Source: Sphingobium sufflavum | Lineage (GTDB): Bacteria > Pseudomonadota > Alphaproteobacteria > Sphingomonadales > Sphingomonadaceae | Assembly: GCF_021403115.1 (NCBI RefSeq) | Contig: NZ_JAJSSH010000002.1 | Span: 1 to 64,000 of the forward strand | Length of the DNA stretch: 64,000 bases | Direction of reading: 5' to 3' | In this document: positions 34,893 to 43,854 of the stretch, in pieces | Position numbering within the stretch: position 1 is the first letter of the stretch | Layout: each line of letters opens with the position of its first letter | Notes under the pieces: generated by a model | What the model was told of the DNA's origin: nothing | The model's input: the letters and a program-made list of their open reading frames with translations, nothing else | Database searches by the model: none | Position numbers and translations under genes: made by a program

Positions 34893-35879
34893 ATGACGCA
34901 GGCGCTCTACGCCGCGCAGGACCGGCAGCATCTGGCCGCGACCGGGGCGCTCAACCGGCGGGCGGCGGTGGCCAGCGTGTCGGCCGCGCTGCTGCTGGGC
35001 CTGCTCAAGGGCTATGCGCTCTGGGCGACCGGCTCCATCGCGATGCTGGGGTCGCTGGCGGACACCGCGCTGGATCTGGTCGCCAGCCTCGTCACGCTGG
35101 TCGCCGTGCATGTCGCGGCGCAGCCCGCCGACGCCCATCACCGTTTCGGCCATGGCAAGGCGGAGGCGCTGGCCGCCCTGTTCCAGGTTTCCCTCATCAG
35201 CGTCGCCGCCATCGCGATCATCGCCCGGTCGGTGGATCGGTTGCAGGGGGGCGCCGCGCCGGAGGGGCTGGGGACAGGCGTGGGCGTGTCCCTTGCGGCG
35301 ATGGCGGTGACGCTGGCGCTGCTTGCCTATCAGCGGCGGATCATCCGCCGGACCGGCTCGGTCGCCATTCAGGCGGACAATGTCCATTATCAGTCCGACC
35401 TGCTGCTCAACGGCGCGGTGATCGCGGCGCTGCTCCTCGACATAGTGGCGGGGCTGCGCGGGGCGGATGCGCTGTTCGGCATCGCCATCGGGCTGTGGCT
35501 GGGCTGGGGGGCATGGCGCGCCTCGACGCAGGCGATCGACCAGTTGATGGATCGCGAATGGCCGCTCGACCGGCGGGAGCGTTTCCTGGCCGTCGCCAGC
35601 CGCCACCCGGAGTTGCAGGGCATCCATGATCTGCGCACCCGGACGGCGGGAGCGCGCGATTTCGTGCAATTTCACGTCTGGATGGACCCGTTTATGCCGC
35701 TTTCGCACGCGCATCGGGTGATGGACGAGGTGGAAAGCCGCCTGCGGCTTGAGTTTCCGGGGGTGGAGATATTGATACACCCCGATCCGGTTGGTCATGT
35801 TGATAAAGGCGATCCCCTGACAGAGCGCGACGCGCGCGATCTCGTGGCCGATCAAAAGGCGGAAAGGCGGGGGTTTTGA
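34893..35879 (+). CDS. Cation diffusion facilitator (FieF-like metal exporter)
   Basis: The 328-residue protein has six membrane helices and a cytoplasmic C-terminal domain. TM2 carries DxxxD (ADTALDLVAS) and TM5 HxxxD (HYQSD), the metal sites of Zn/Fe-type CDF antiporters, and HHRFGHGKAEALAALFQ is the family signature. It exports zinc, iron or similar divalent metals in exchange for protons. Confidence 0.92.
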   Translation: MTQALYAAQDRQHLAATGALNRRAAVASVSAALLLGLLKGYALWATGSIAMLGSLADTALDLVASLVTLVAVHVAAQPADAHHRFGHGKAEALAALFQVSLISVAAIAIIARSVDRLQGGAAPEGLGTGVGVSLAAMAVTLALLAYQRRIIRRTGSVAIQADNVHYQSDLLLNGAVIAALLLDIVAGLRGADALFGIAIGLWLGWGAWRASTQAIDQLMDREWPLDRRERFLAVASRHPELQGIHDLRTRTAGARDFVQFHVWMDPFMPLSHAHRVMDEVESRLRLEFPGVEILIHPDPVGHVDKGDPLTERDARDLVADQKAERRGF

Positions 35880-35893
35880 CGTCTCCCACGCGC

Positions 35894-36670
35894 CTGCCCT
35901 TCACCTAGGTTGACGCTTCGCCGACGCGCCCTTCACCGGCAATCCCGCCGCCGTGATCCATCTCGACGCCTGGCTCCCCGACCCTGTGTTGCAGGCCATC
36001 GCGGCGGAAAATAATCTCGCCGAATCCGCCTTCACCGTCGCTTTGCCAAAGAGGGCGGGGGCGGATCATGAACTGCGGTGGTTCACGCCGACGGTCGAGG
36101 TTGCGCTCTGCGGCCACGCAACCATGGCGTCGGGCCATGTACTGATCGGCGAGCGGAACCATATCCTGTTCCGTACCCGGCAGGCGGGTGGTCTGCTGGT
36201 CAGCCGTATGGCTGACAGATTGGCGTTGCGCCTGCCGGATTGGGGCGCAGAACCCAGCGCGCTGCCGGATTTCCTCGCGCCCATGGGCGGCCCGGTGGAG
36301 AGTACGCTATGGCGGGAGGGTGGGTACGCCGTCTTCGTCTATCCCGACGAGGCTGCGATACGGGCGTTGGCGCCGGACCTCTCAGCTTTACGCGAGATGG
36401 GCTATCCTGTTGATCGCAACAGCGCCAGGGGAGGCGATGGATGTGGTCAGCCGTGTCTTTCTGCCCGGTGGAGGCGTGGGAGAAGATACTGTTACCGGTG
36501 CGGCCTATTTCGTCATCGCCCGCTATTGGGCGCAGCGTCTCGGCCGCCGCACCTTCACCGCCCATCAGGCCAGAGCGCGGGTTGGCAGACTGGACTGCCG
36601 ACTGGACGATGTGACGGTGACGCCGACCGGCCGTTGTCGCACTGCCATCAGGGGCGATTTCTACCTGTGA
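35894..36670 (+). pseudogene. PhzF-family isomerase gene, broken by several lesions
   Basis: PhzF-type sequence runs through the region: DAPFTGNPAAV with the family N-terminus, IAAENNLAESAFTV, ELRWFTPTVEVALCGHAT, and near the end VVSRVFLPGGGVGEDTVTGAAYF. It cannot be read in one frame. A CTG (35894) stands where ATG is expected in MPFTQVDAF, the following Gln position is TAG (35906-35908), one base is missing between VDA and FADAP (near 35916), and the frame changes again near 36392-36412, between REMGY and LIATAPGEA. The 3' end overlaps the convergent serine hydrolase gene by 23 bases. Confidence 0.8.
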
Positions 36671-37811
36671 TATTATCGTTATAGGCTGAGCGCGCGGCGG
36701 GCTGGTGCATGCCTGCCACCGTGCGCGACACCGCCTGCATCAGCGCCCAGCGTTCGGGAATGGATACGGTCGTGCTGCCGATCATAACCGCCAGCGCATA
36801 GCTGGAGCCATCGGGGGCAGTCATGATGCCAACATCGTTGAAGCCGGTGGACCGTGGGGCCAGCTCCTGCCCGGTCCCGGTCTTGTGGGCATAATACCAG
36901 CCGGCGGGAACGCCCCCCTTGATCCGCTGCGGTCCGGTCTTGGCTTCGGACATGGTGGATAGCAGGATGCTGGTCGACGCTGGCGAGAGCATCTCGCCGC
37001 GCTTCAGCTTGGCGAGCGCGGTCACAATGCCGACCGGCGATGCGCCATCCGGCGGATCGGCGAGATAGGCGTCGAGTGCACGATTGCGTGCCGCTAGGGG
37101 CAAGGCTGCGCGCGCGGCATAGAAACTGCGGCCATAGGCCAAGTTCTGGTCCCAGATTAGACCCGCCGTGCCGCTTTGGAGCAGGCGTTCGCCGGGGCCG
37201 AAGCGCACACCGTCGATGAAGCGTCTGGCCAGGAAACCCTGCACTGCCGATGGACCGCCGACTGCGCGCATGACGCTGTCGTTGGCGGTATTGTCGCTCT
37301 GCGTCATCGCGCGATAGAAAAGATCCTGTACCGTGGTCGTGTAACCTTCCGGCTTGACCATGGCTGCGATCGGCTGATGGAACAGGGTCAGATCCTGCGG
37401 GCGGATGGTGACGGGGGTGGCGAGCGTGATCTTGCCGCGGTCCACGGCGTCCAGCATGGTCATGGCGACCCACAGCTTTGATACGCTCTGCTGCGGATAA
37501 CGACGGTTGCCGTTATAATTGATCGTCCAGCCATCATCGATGCTCTGCACGGCGATACCGACCTGGCCATTGAAGTTGCGGCCCAGCGACTGGATGACGC
37601 TATCGAGCGCGGCGGGCGCTGGTGCACGGACCGGGGCGGGAGCATTGGCCCTGTCGCTGGTCCAGAAACCGGGAAGCTGGGTCGGCTGGTTTTCGCGATA
37701 CTGACCGTTATCGGCAAGCGCCAGATTAATGCCCGGCGCGACAAAGGCCGTGGCGGCCATGACGGCACCCGTCGTCGCCAAGAAAACACCGCCTTTAAAC
37801 CAACCGCTCAT
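36648..37811 (-). CDS. Class A beta-lactamase-like serine hydrolase
   Basis: The 387-residue protein has a signal/anchor segment and a Pro/Ala-rich spacer, then a class A-type fold with SVSK (Ser109-Lys112), SDN (Ser172-Asn174) and KTG (310-312). The omega loop lacks the usual Glu-X-X-Leu-Asn: no glutamate occurs between ~230 and 258, where Glu166 would fall. It may therefore acylate with beta-lactams but deacylate slowly, or act on another substrate. It should not be read as a resistance gene from sequence alone. Confidence 0.85.
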   Translation of the reverse strand: MSGWFKGGVFLATTGAVMAATAFVAPGINLALADNGQYRENQPTQLPGFWTSDRANAPAPVRAPAPAALDSVIQSLGRNFNGQVGIAVQSIDDGWTINYNGNRRYPQQSVSKLWVAMTMLDAVDRGKITLATPVTIRPQDLTLFHQPIAAMVKPEGYTTTVQDLFYRAMTQSDNTANDSVMRAVGGPSAVQGFLARRFIDGVRFGPGERLLQSGTAGLIWDQNLAYGRSFYAARAALPLAARNRALDAYLADPPDGASPVGIVTALAKLKRGEMLSPASTSILLSTMSEAKTGPQRIKGGVPAGWYYAHKTGTGQELAPRSTGFNDVGIMTAPDGSSYALAVMIGSTTVSIPERWALMQAVSRTVAGMHQPAARSAYNDNITGRNRP

Positions 37812-37996
37812 TCGCCCGCCCGCGTCATTAAAATCATGTCATGTCCCGTTCGCCCCACCCACACGGCCATATTATGGCAAACAACTGATTAACAAGCTCA
37901 AAACAATGGAAAGTCGATTGCGCCGAATCGGGGCCTGAGCGCGCCAAGCCGTCCTAGCATTGGCAGATTACGGCGGTTGCGGTGCGACGCGTGGCG

Positions 37997-38019
37997 GGTT
38001 AGGAGTAGATTACTAAACC
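37997..38019. promoter_or_regulatory. Imperfect palindrome before the Rrf2 gene (candidate autoregulatory site)
   Basis: AGTA-GAT-TACT at 38004-38014 is a perfect small inverted repeat within the wider GGTTAG...CTAAACC. It lies 18 bases upstream of the ATG, where Rrf2-type repressors usually bind their own promoters. Confidence 0.4.
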
Positions 38020-38031
38020 AAAAGAGTAGGC

Positions 38032-38466
38032 ATGCTTTCGCAACGAACCCGATATACGATCCGTGCGCTTCAGCATCTGGCGCGCCGTTATGGCGAGGGA
38101 CCGGTGCATCTGGCGGAAATTGCCGAAGCTCAGAATATCCCTGCGAAATTCCTGACTGTCATCCTGTCCGAAATGTCGCGAGAAGGCTTGATCGCCACGC
38201 AGCGCGGCCGCGACGGCGGTTATTGGCTGGCTTTGCCGCCGGTTGACATACGCTATGGCGACATTTTGCGGTTGACCAATGGCGCGCTGGCGTTGGTTCC
38301 CTGTGCAAGCCGCTTCGCTCATGAGACATGCAAGAATTGCCTGCCGGAGGAGAAGTGCGAATTGCGGCGGATCATGTTGCTGGTGCGGGATGAGACGGCA
38401 GCTATCCTCGACCGGCTGACGCTGGCGGATCGGTTCGACATGAGTGACGAGAGCGCAATTCCATGA
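38032..38466 (+). CDS. Rrf2-family transcriptional regulator with iron-sulfur-type cysteines
   Basis: The 144-residue protein has an N-terminal winged helix (RTRYTIRALQHLARRYG, IPAKFLTVILSEMSREGLI) and the Rrf2 wing with GRDGGYWLA. Three cysteines in CASRFAHETCKNCLPEEKC, plus a fourth at its end, fit a cluster-binding or thiol-sensing region like IscR/RirA/CymR. Such regulators sense iron, cysteine or redox state. The ATGA overlap with the next gene implies coupled expression. It may control the hydrolase/DUF2292/TonB group downstream; this is inference. Confidence 0.9.
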   Translation: MLSQRTRYTIRALQHLARRYGEGPVHLAEIAEAQNIPAKFLTVILSEMSREGLIATQRGRDGGYWLALPPVDIRYGDILRLTNGALALVPCASRFAHETCKNCLPEEKCELRRIMLLVRDETAAILDRLTLADRFDMSDESAIP

Positions 38467-38807
38467 GCATCATCCTATATGGCATCCCCAATTGCGATAC
38501 TGTAAAGAAGGCTCGCCTGTGGCTGGACGGCAAGGGCGTGGATTACAAGTTTTACGATTATAAGAAGCAAGGCGTGGATGAAGCAGCCTTGCGCGATTGG
38601 GTTTCAGAAGCGGGTTGGGAAGCGTTGCTTAACCGGGCGGGCACCACCTTTCGTAAACTGCCAGAAGCAAAACGAGCCGATCTCGATGCAGGCAAGGCTG
38701 TGACGATCATGTTGGACAACCCCTCCGCCATCAAGCGGCCGGTCGTGACCGGCGCGGGCGCGATCCTGATTGGGTTTAAGCCGGACGATTGGGCGGCGCA
38801 CCTTTAG
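38463..38807 (+). CDS. ArsC/Spx-family (YffB-like) thioredoxin-fold protein
   Basis: The 114-residue protein has the ArsC-family fold: YGIPNCDTVKKARLWLD with a single N-terminal cysteine, KFYDYKKQG, and RPVVTGAGAILIGF. Members are annotated as arsenate reductases, but YffB-type proteins lack a proven arsenate activity and may act on glutathione mixed disulfides. Its start overlaps the Rrf2 stop by four bases. No other arsenic gene is near, so a redox role is more likely. Confidence 0.88.
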   Translation: MSIILYGIPNCDTVKKARLWLDGKGVDYKFYDYKKQGVDEAALRDWVSEAGWEALLNRAGTTFRKLPEAKRADLDAGKAVTIMLDNPSAIKRPVVTGAGAILIGFKPDDWAAHL

Positions 38808-39161
38808 GACTATCCGCCGAGTTCATTGGAAATGCCTGCGATGGTTTCGTGGTGAATTAGCTAGAAGGCGCGGAAGTCATACATTCCGCAGCTTTGGGGA
38901 CAGGGTGGCATAATTGCCTGTACTCGCCGGATGGCGCGTGGATGCCATAAATTTATAATTTTTTGTCTTGGCTGTTCTTGTTCCACATTGGCGGAGCATG
39001 GGTTGGTCCAGCAGCTTTTATAAGCAATATTGTGCCGTCTTGCCGTTGGTCGCAACGCCCCAACGCTCAATCGCTCCACCATTGTCTACTCTACAAATAG
39101 AATTATCTATCGGGCGTCGGGCGATCATGCCCGATTCGGATCTTCAAGGAGCCGCCCGTCC
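38808..39161. other. Intergenic regulatory region, AT-rich, no gene seen
   Basis: The stretch has AT-rich blocks (ATAAATTTATAATTTTTTG near 38947) suitable for a promoter and contains the operator-like repeat at 39083-39103. No coding frame is convincing; frames that join the hydrolase from upstream have unlikely N-termini. Confidence 0.5.
39083..39103. promoter_or_regulatory. Inverted repeat TGTCTA-N9-TAGAAT upstream of the hydrolase gene
   Basis: The site shares the same half-sites, the same 9-base spacing and the spacer end ACAAA with the site at 39903-39923, upstream of the DUF2292 gene. Two such sites before neighbouring genes suggest one common regulator. Confidence 0.6.
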
Positions 39162-39824
39162 ATGAACAGCAGCATCGACAATGGCAGGATCCAGCCGCTG
39201 GTATTGACCGTGCCCGGACTCGACAATAGCGGCGCGGGGCACTGGCAGAGTATCTGGGAGCGTGAGCGCGCCGATTGTCAGCGCGCTGATCTTGGCATGT
39301 GGTCCAACCCGCATCGCAATAGCTGGGTGACGATGCTGAACAGTGCGATCCGGCAGGCAGATTGCCCGGTCATTCTCGCGGCGCATAGTCTGGGATGTCT
39401 CGCCGTTGCATGGTGGGCGGCGCTGGAAACGCAATCTTATGGTAATCCCGTTGCGGGTGCGCTGCTGGTGGCGCCGCCGGATGTGGATGCGGCTGGCCCC
39501 GATCCGCGGCTCGCTGGCTTTGGTCCAGCGCCTAAGGTTATCCTGCCCTTCCCCAGTGTGACCATCGCGAGCAGCAATGATCCCTATATCGATCTGGCGC
39601 GAGCGCGCAGCCTAGCCAAATTCTGGGGCAGTCATTTTGTCGAAATTGGCGATGCGGGGCACGTCAACGCAGAGTCCGGGCTAGGCGACTGGCAGGAAGG
39701 GCAGCAATGGCTCGACCGTCTGCTCGGCTTGGCGACGGGCGATGACGTACGTAGTGAAATATTAGGAAAATCAATATTTTCCAGTTCTTTGAAGGGGATT
39801 CGGCCGATTTCTATCGACAGCTGA
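39162..39824 (+). CDS. RBBP9/YdeN-family alpha/beta hydrolase
   Basis: From ATG 39162, preceded by AAGGA, the protein has 220 residues. The nucleophile elbow is AHSLGCLA (G-X-S-X-G variant), and the C-terminal GHVNAESGLGDWQEG supplies the catalytic His in the pattern typical of RBBP9/YdeN. The substrate is unknown. A strong terminator follows, so it is transcribed alone from the promoter carrying the 39083 repeat. Confidence 0.85.
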   Translation: MNSSIDNGRIQPLVLTVPGLDNSGAGHWQSIWERERADCQRADLGMWSNPHRNSWVTMLNSAIRQADCPVILAAHSLGCLAVAWWAALETQSYGNPVAGALLVAPPDVDAAGPDPRLAGFGPAPKVILPFPSVTIASSNDPYIDLARARSLAKFWGSHFVEIGDAGHVNAESGLGDWQEGQQWLDRLLGLATGDDVRSEILGKSIFSSSLKGIRPISIDS

Positions 39825-39848
39825 TTTTCCGTTAGCAGCAACCCCGCC

Positions 39849-39900
39849 GGGCGGTTTCGAGAGAAATAGTTTTTCTTGAAACCGCCCTTTCTTTAATTTT
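39849..39900 (+). terminator. Strong intrinsic terminator after the hydrolase gene
   Basis: GGGCGGTTTC (39849-39858) pairs with GAAACCGCCC (39878-39887), and the inner bases extend the stem. A T-rich tail (TTTCTTTAATTTT) follows. Confidence 0.85.
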
Positions 39901-39902
39901 AT

Positions 39903-39923
39903 TGTCTATCGAACAAATAGACA
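39903..39923. promoter_or_regulatory. Perfect inverted repeat TGTCTA-N9-TAGACA upstream of the DUF2292 gene
   Basis: The perfect 6-base half-sites are 9 bases apart, 30 bases before the ATG at 39953. The same architecture occurs at 39083-39103. Likely an operator or activator site of the starvation-type regulon proposed here. Confidence 0.65.
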
Positions 39924-39952
39924 TTATGGCCGATTCTCAGGAAGGAAAGCTC

Positions 39953-40123
39953 ATGAATCGACATACGACGCTCAGTCCCAAGCCGACGCCCGACCATGAT
40001 GCGGCTGTGGAGCAGATCAGCCAGGCCCTGAACGGCCTACGCTTCGGTTCCATTTCCGTCGTCGTGCACGATGGCCGGGTGACGCAGATTGATGTGACGG
40101 AAAAGCGTCGTCTGGGCGTCTGA
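39953..40123 (+). CDS. Small DUF2292 (YezD-like) protein
   Basis: The 56-residue protein contains ALNGLRFGSISVVVHDGRVTQIDVTEKRR, the signature of DUF2292/YezD proteins. In other bacteria these small proteins are often encoded with sulfate or sulfonate assimilation genes. The start at 39953 is fixed by an AGGAAGG box ~8 bases upstream; a longer frame from 39902 would run through the operator. It lies between the hydrolase and a TonB receptor, which it may be co-transcribed with. Confidence 0.85.
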   Translation: MNRHTTLSPKPTPDHDAAVEQISQALNGLRFGSISVVVHDGRVTQIDVTEKRRLGV

Positions 40124-40288
40124 CGGACCGACACCGGCGGGCACGCGCCCGAGGGTTACATCTGTTTTGGTTCTCCTTTCGGACTTGTCCTACCCGTTCC
40201 CCGGGCGGACCAAAATGCAAACATTCTTTGGGGGACACCCACCGGGCAACCGGAGGAACACCAAATTTATAAGGTTCGGGAGGACCAC

Positions 40289-42772
40289 ATGACCATGAAG
40301 ACCATTCGGCTGGCGGCAACCGCCAGCGTGCTGCCGTTTGCAGCCCTTTTTGCCAGCACAGCCTTTGCGCAGGCCCCCGTCCCGGCTGACGCCGCTCCTG
40401 CTGAGCAGGCCGCCGATGCGGGTGCAGCCGGTCCCGGCGACATTGTCGTCACCGCGCGCCGTCGCGAAGAATCCGCGCAGGGCGTGCCCATCGCTTTGTC
40501 GGTGCTGGACGGCAAGACGCTTGACGGCACAGGGGCCTTCAATGTCGCGCGGCTCCAGCAGTTGCAGCCGGCAATCCAGTTCTACTCCAGCAATCCGCGT
40601 AACAGCGCGATCAACATTCGCGGCCTGGGCGCGCCGTTCGGCCTGACCAACGACGGTATCGAGCAGGGCGTCGGCTTTTATGTCGATGGCGTCTATATCG
40701 GCCGCATCGGCGTTGCCACGATGGACTTCATCGACGTGGAGCGTCTGGAAGTGCTGCGCGGCCCGCAAGGTACGCTTTATGGCAAGAACACAACGTCCGG
40801 CGCGTTGAACATCACGACACGCAAGCCCAGCTTCACGCCAGAAGGTCAGGCGGAGTTCTCCGTCGGCAATTATCATTTCGTGCAGGCGAAGGCATCGGTT
40901 TCCGGCCCGTTGTCGGACAAGCTCGCGGTGCGCCTGTCCGCATCCGGCACGCGGCGTGACGGCACGGTGCTGAACACCAGCGGTCTGGACCTGCACCGGC
41001 AGGATAATGTCGGCGCTCGCGCTATCGTGCTGTGGAAGCCGACCGATACGCTGGACTTCAGTCTGTCGGGCGACTTCAACGTGCAGAACCCGCTGTGCTG
41101 CGTGCAATATTATGCGCGCACCGTGCCGAACGCCAAATATACGGCTCTGGCGAACGGTATCGGCTATAAGCCTGCCAGCCTCAATCCGTTCGACCGCGTG
41201 ACCGATCTGGACGCAGAGAGCAATTCGCGTCAGGAAATCGGGGGCGCATCGCTGGTCAGCAACTGGGACTTCGGTCCTGCAACGCTGACCTCCGTGACCG
41301 CCTATCGTTATTGGGACTGGAAGCCCAAGAACGACCGTGACTTCGTCGGTCTGCCGATCACGACGATTTCGCAGAACCCGTCGCAGCAGCGCCAGTTCAG
41401 TCAGGAACTGCGCATCGCCTCCAACGGCAAGAACACGATCGATTATACGTTCGGTGCCTATTTCTTCACGCAGGCGATCAATACGCAGGGTTCGCAGGTT
41501 CAGGGTTCGCGGGCCAGCTACTGGCTGCTGAGCGCCTATGCCAATAATGTGCTGACGGTGGGTGCGAACGCAGCGAACCCGGCAGTGCTCAACGGTCTGA
41601 CCAGCACCAATGCCATTCGCCTGAGCAACCAGAGCGCGGCCATTTATGGCAAGCTCAACTGGGCAGTAAACGACCGGCTGCACATCCAGCCCGGTCTGCG
41701 CCTCAACTATGATAAGAAGACGGGTTCCTACAACTCGGTCGTCAGCATCAACAACGGCACCTATAATTATTCGATCACGGCGGCTCAGGCAGCGGTGTAT
41801 GCGAACAATGCGGCTCAGAATCCTGTCACCGGAGCGACATCCCCGATCAATCAGGTCACGGGCACGGCCGTGCCGCTTGCCGTGTACAGGGATCAGGTCA
41901 AGACGCTGGCGCCACTCTACTACACGCCGACCTTCAGCGATTGGAACCTGTCGGGTGACGTCAACGTCTCCTACGACTTCAGCCGCGACATCCATGCCTA
42001 TGCAACCTATGCGTACAGCTTCAAGTCGGGCGGTATCAACCTGTCGGGTATCCCGTTTGCCGCTGACAACGTCACACCGGACTATACCAAGCAGACGGTG
42101 GCGCCGGAAAAGGTCAATCATTATGAAATCGGCCTGAAGACGCAGTGGCTCGACAAGCGCCTGACCATCAACCTGGCCGGTTACTGGACTGATATTTCTG
42201 ACTATCAGACCACGGTGAATGGTCAGGCTGTCAGCACGATCCGCGGTTATCTTGCGAATGCGGACAAGGTCCGTTCGCGTGGCGGTGAGTTCGATACGTC
42301 GTTCCGTCCGTCGGACCGTCTGAGCCTCTACTTCAACGGTGCATATACGGACGCGGAATATGTCCGTTTCACCAATGCGCCTTGCCCGCCGGAGAAGTCC
42401 GGCACGTGCGACATTTCCGGTCAGGTTCTGCCGGGCGTGTCCAAATGGTCCTTCTCTTATGGCGGTGAAGTCAATTTGCCGGTCGGTGCGGGCGAAGGCC
42501 AGATCTATGCGGGTTATGACGGTAATTATCGTTCGCGCTTCTCGTCCAACCCGTCGCCGTCGCAATATATGTACATCAACGGCTATTCGCTCTCGAATTT
42601 CCGGCTGGGCTACCGCGAAGGCACGAAGTTGAACATCTTTGCCTGGGTTCGTAACGCATTCGACGAGAATTACTTCGAACTGCTGACCAGCCAGTCGGGC
42701 AGCACCGGGCTGATCATCGGACAGCCGGCCGATCCGCGCACCTGGGGCCTGACGGTCAAGACCAGCTTCTAA
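40289..42772 (+). CDS. TonB-dependent outer-membrane receptor
   Basis: The 827-residue protein has a signal peptide (LAATASVLPFAALFASTAFA), a TonB-box-like segment (GDIVVTARRREESAQGVPIA), the plug domain (INIRGLGAPFG, VERLEVLRGPQGTLYGKNTT) and a 22-strand barrel ending FDENYFELLTSQSG...TVKTSF. It imports a scarce substrate across the outer membrane with TonB energy. The substrate is not readable; the neighbouring DUF2292 gene suggests a sulfur compound. GGGAGGA precedes the ATG. A perfect-looking terminator follows. Confidence 0.93.
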   Translation: MTMKTIRLAATASVLPFAALFASTAFAQAPVPADAAPAEQAADAGAAGPGDIVVTARRREESAQGVPIALSVLDGKTLDGTGAFNVARLQQLQPAIQFYSSNPRNSAINIRGLGAPFGLTNDGIEQGVGFYVDGVYIGRIGVATMDFIDVERLEVLRGPQGTLYGKNTTSGALNITTRKPSFTPEGQAEFSVGNYHFVQAKASVSGPLSDKLAVRLSASGTRRDGTVLNTSGLDLHRQDNVGARAIVLWKPTDTLDFSLSGDFNVQNPLCCVQYYARTVPNAKYTALANGIGYKPASLNPFDRVTDLDAESNSRQEIGGASLVSNWDFGPATLTSVTAYRYWDWKPKNDRDFVGLPITTISQNPSQQRQFSQELRIASNGKNTIDYTFGAYFFTQAINTQGSQVQGSRASYWLLSAYANNVLTVGANAANPAVLNGLTSTNAIRLSNQSAAIYGKLNWAVNDRLHIQPGLRLNYDKKTGSYNSVVSINNGTYNYSITAAQAAVYANNAAQNPVTGATSPINQVTGTAVPLAVYRDQVKTLAPLYYTPTFSDWNLSGDVNVSYDFSRDIHAYATYAYSFKSGGINLSGIPFAADNVTPDYTKQTVAPEKVNHYEIGLKTQWLDKRLTINLAGYWTDISDYQTTVNGQAVSTIRGYLANADKVRSRGGEFDTSFRPSDRLSLYFNGAYTDAEYVRFTNAPCPPEKSGTCDISGQVLPGVSKWSFSYGGEVNLPVGAGEGQIYAGYDGNYRSRFSSNPSPSQYMYINGYSLSNFRLGYREGTKLNIFAWVRNAFDENYFELLTSQSGSTGLIIGQPADPRTWGLTVKTSF

Positions 42773-42815
42773 ACTTCTCTCTCCTGTCAGGGAGGGCTTC
42801 CGAAAGGGAGTATGA

Positions 42816-42871
42816 CCGGCCCCGGAACCGCGCTTGCTTCGTCACGCGGTTTCGGGGCCGGACTATTTTTA
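42816..42871 (+). terminator. Long-stem terminator after the TonB receptor gene
   Basis: A 17-base arm (42816-42832) pairs with 42845-42861 with one G·T wobble around a 12-base loop and is followed by ACTATTTTTA. It separates the receptor unit from the sugar operon. Confidence 0.85.
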
Positions 42872-43077
42872 CGGTCTGGCGCTTGTGCTTCAAATTGCTT
42901 GCGTAACGGACTGACTTGCGAGCATATCACCACCGTTCATATCGGTTCAGCGAAGGCGTCTTTCGTGGAGAGTTCGATCCCGGAGCGGGAACGCCGCAGA
43001 AACACATATGTCGAGAGTGGCCCTGAGATGTACTTCGCCGAAATAATGGGCCAGCCACTGTCGCCGGACCGCATTGC
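42872..43077. promoter_or_regulatory. Promoter-containing spacer before the CDP-sugar operon
   Basis: About 200 bases between the terminator and rfbF hold no convincing gene. The operon's promoter must be here because the terminator isolates it from upstream transcription. No clear -35/-10 pair can be named. Confidence 0.45.
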
Positions 43078-43854
43078 ATGAAAGCCGTCATTCTAGCCGG
43101 AGGCTTCGGATCGCGCCTCTCAGAAGAAACGGTGGTGCGGCCCAAGCCGCTGGTGGAAATCGGCGATAAGCCGATGCTGTGGCATATCATGAACATCTAC
43201 GCCCATCATGGGGTGAAGGACTTCATCATCTGCGCCGGCTACAAAGGCTATATGATCAAGGAGTATTTCACCAATCTGTTCATCCACCACAGCGACATTA
43301 CGGTCGACCTGTCCAACAACAGCATCGAATATCATCGGGCGACCCAACTGGACTGGCGGGTGACGGTGGTCGATACCGGCGTCCAGTCGATGACCGGGGG
43401 ACGTCTGCGCCGCATTGCCGACTATCTCGATGTGGAGGGGCCGTTCTGCATGACCTATGGCGACGGTCTGGGTGACATCGACATTTCGGCGGAAATCGCT
43501 TTCCACCGCAGTCATGGGCTGAAGGCGACCATGTGCGCGGTCATCCCGCCCGGCCGGTTCGGCGTTGCCAATATCGAGGATGGTCGGGTGAGCGCCTTTG
43601 TCGAGAAGCCGAGCGGCGCGAATCAACAGCGCATCAACGGTGGCTTCTTCGTGCTCGACCGATCGGTGATCGACCTGATCGAGGATGACCAGACCAGTTG
43701 GGAAGGCGAGCCGCTGGAGATGCTGGCGGGGCAAAACCAGTTAGCAGCGTTTGAGCATGACGGCTTTTGGCAGCCGATGGACACGCTCCGCGAGAAGGCG
43801 CAACTGGAGGAATATTGGAACAACGGCAACGCGCCCTGGAAGATATGGGCCTGA
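43078..43854 (+). CDS. rfbF: Glucose-1-phosphate cytidylyltransferase
   Basis: RfbF joins glucose-1-phosphate and CTP to CDP-glucose, the entry to CDP-deoxysugars. The 258-residue protein has the nucleotidyltransferase motif LAGGFGSRLSEETVVRPKPL and MLWHIMNIYAHHG as in RfbF/DdhA, at normal length. It is the first gene of the operon; the next start lies ten bases before its stop. Confidence 0.95.
   Translation: MKAVILAGGFGSRLSEETVVRPKPLVEIGDKPMLWHIMNIYAHHGVKDFIICAGYKGYMIKEYFTNLFIHHSDITVDLSNNSIEYHRATQLDWRVTVVDTGVQSMTGGRLRRIADYLDVEGPFCMTYGDGLGDIDISAEIAFHRSHGLKATMCAVIPPGRFGVANIEDGRVSAFVEKPSGANQQRINGGFFVLDRSVIDLIEDDQTSWEGEPLEMLAGQNQLAAFEHDGFWQPMDTLREKAQLEEYWNNGNAPWKIWA

Noticed and set aside
35953..36684. 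PhzF as an intact 243-residue gene
   Set aside because: The C-terminal third of that frame is out-of-frame nonsense, and the true N-terminus lies upstream beyond a one-base deletion; the gene is broken.
42812..43081. 89-codon frame in the spacer before rfbF
   Set aside because: It starts inside the TonB-receptor terminator, has no ribosome site and no recognisable protein pattern.
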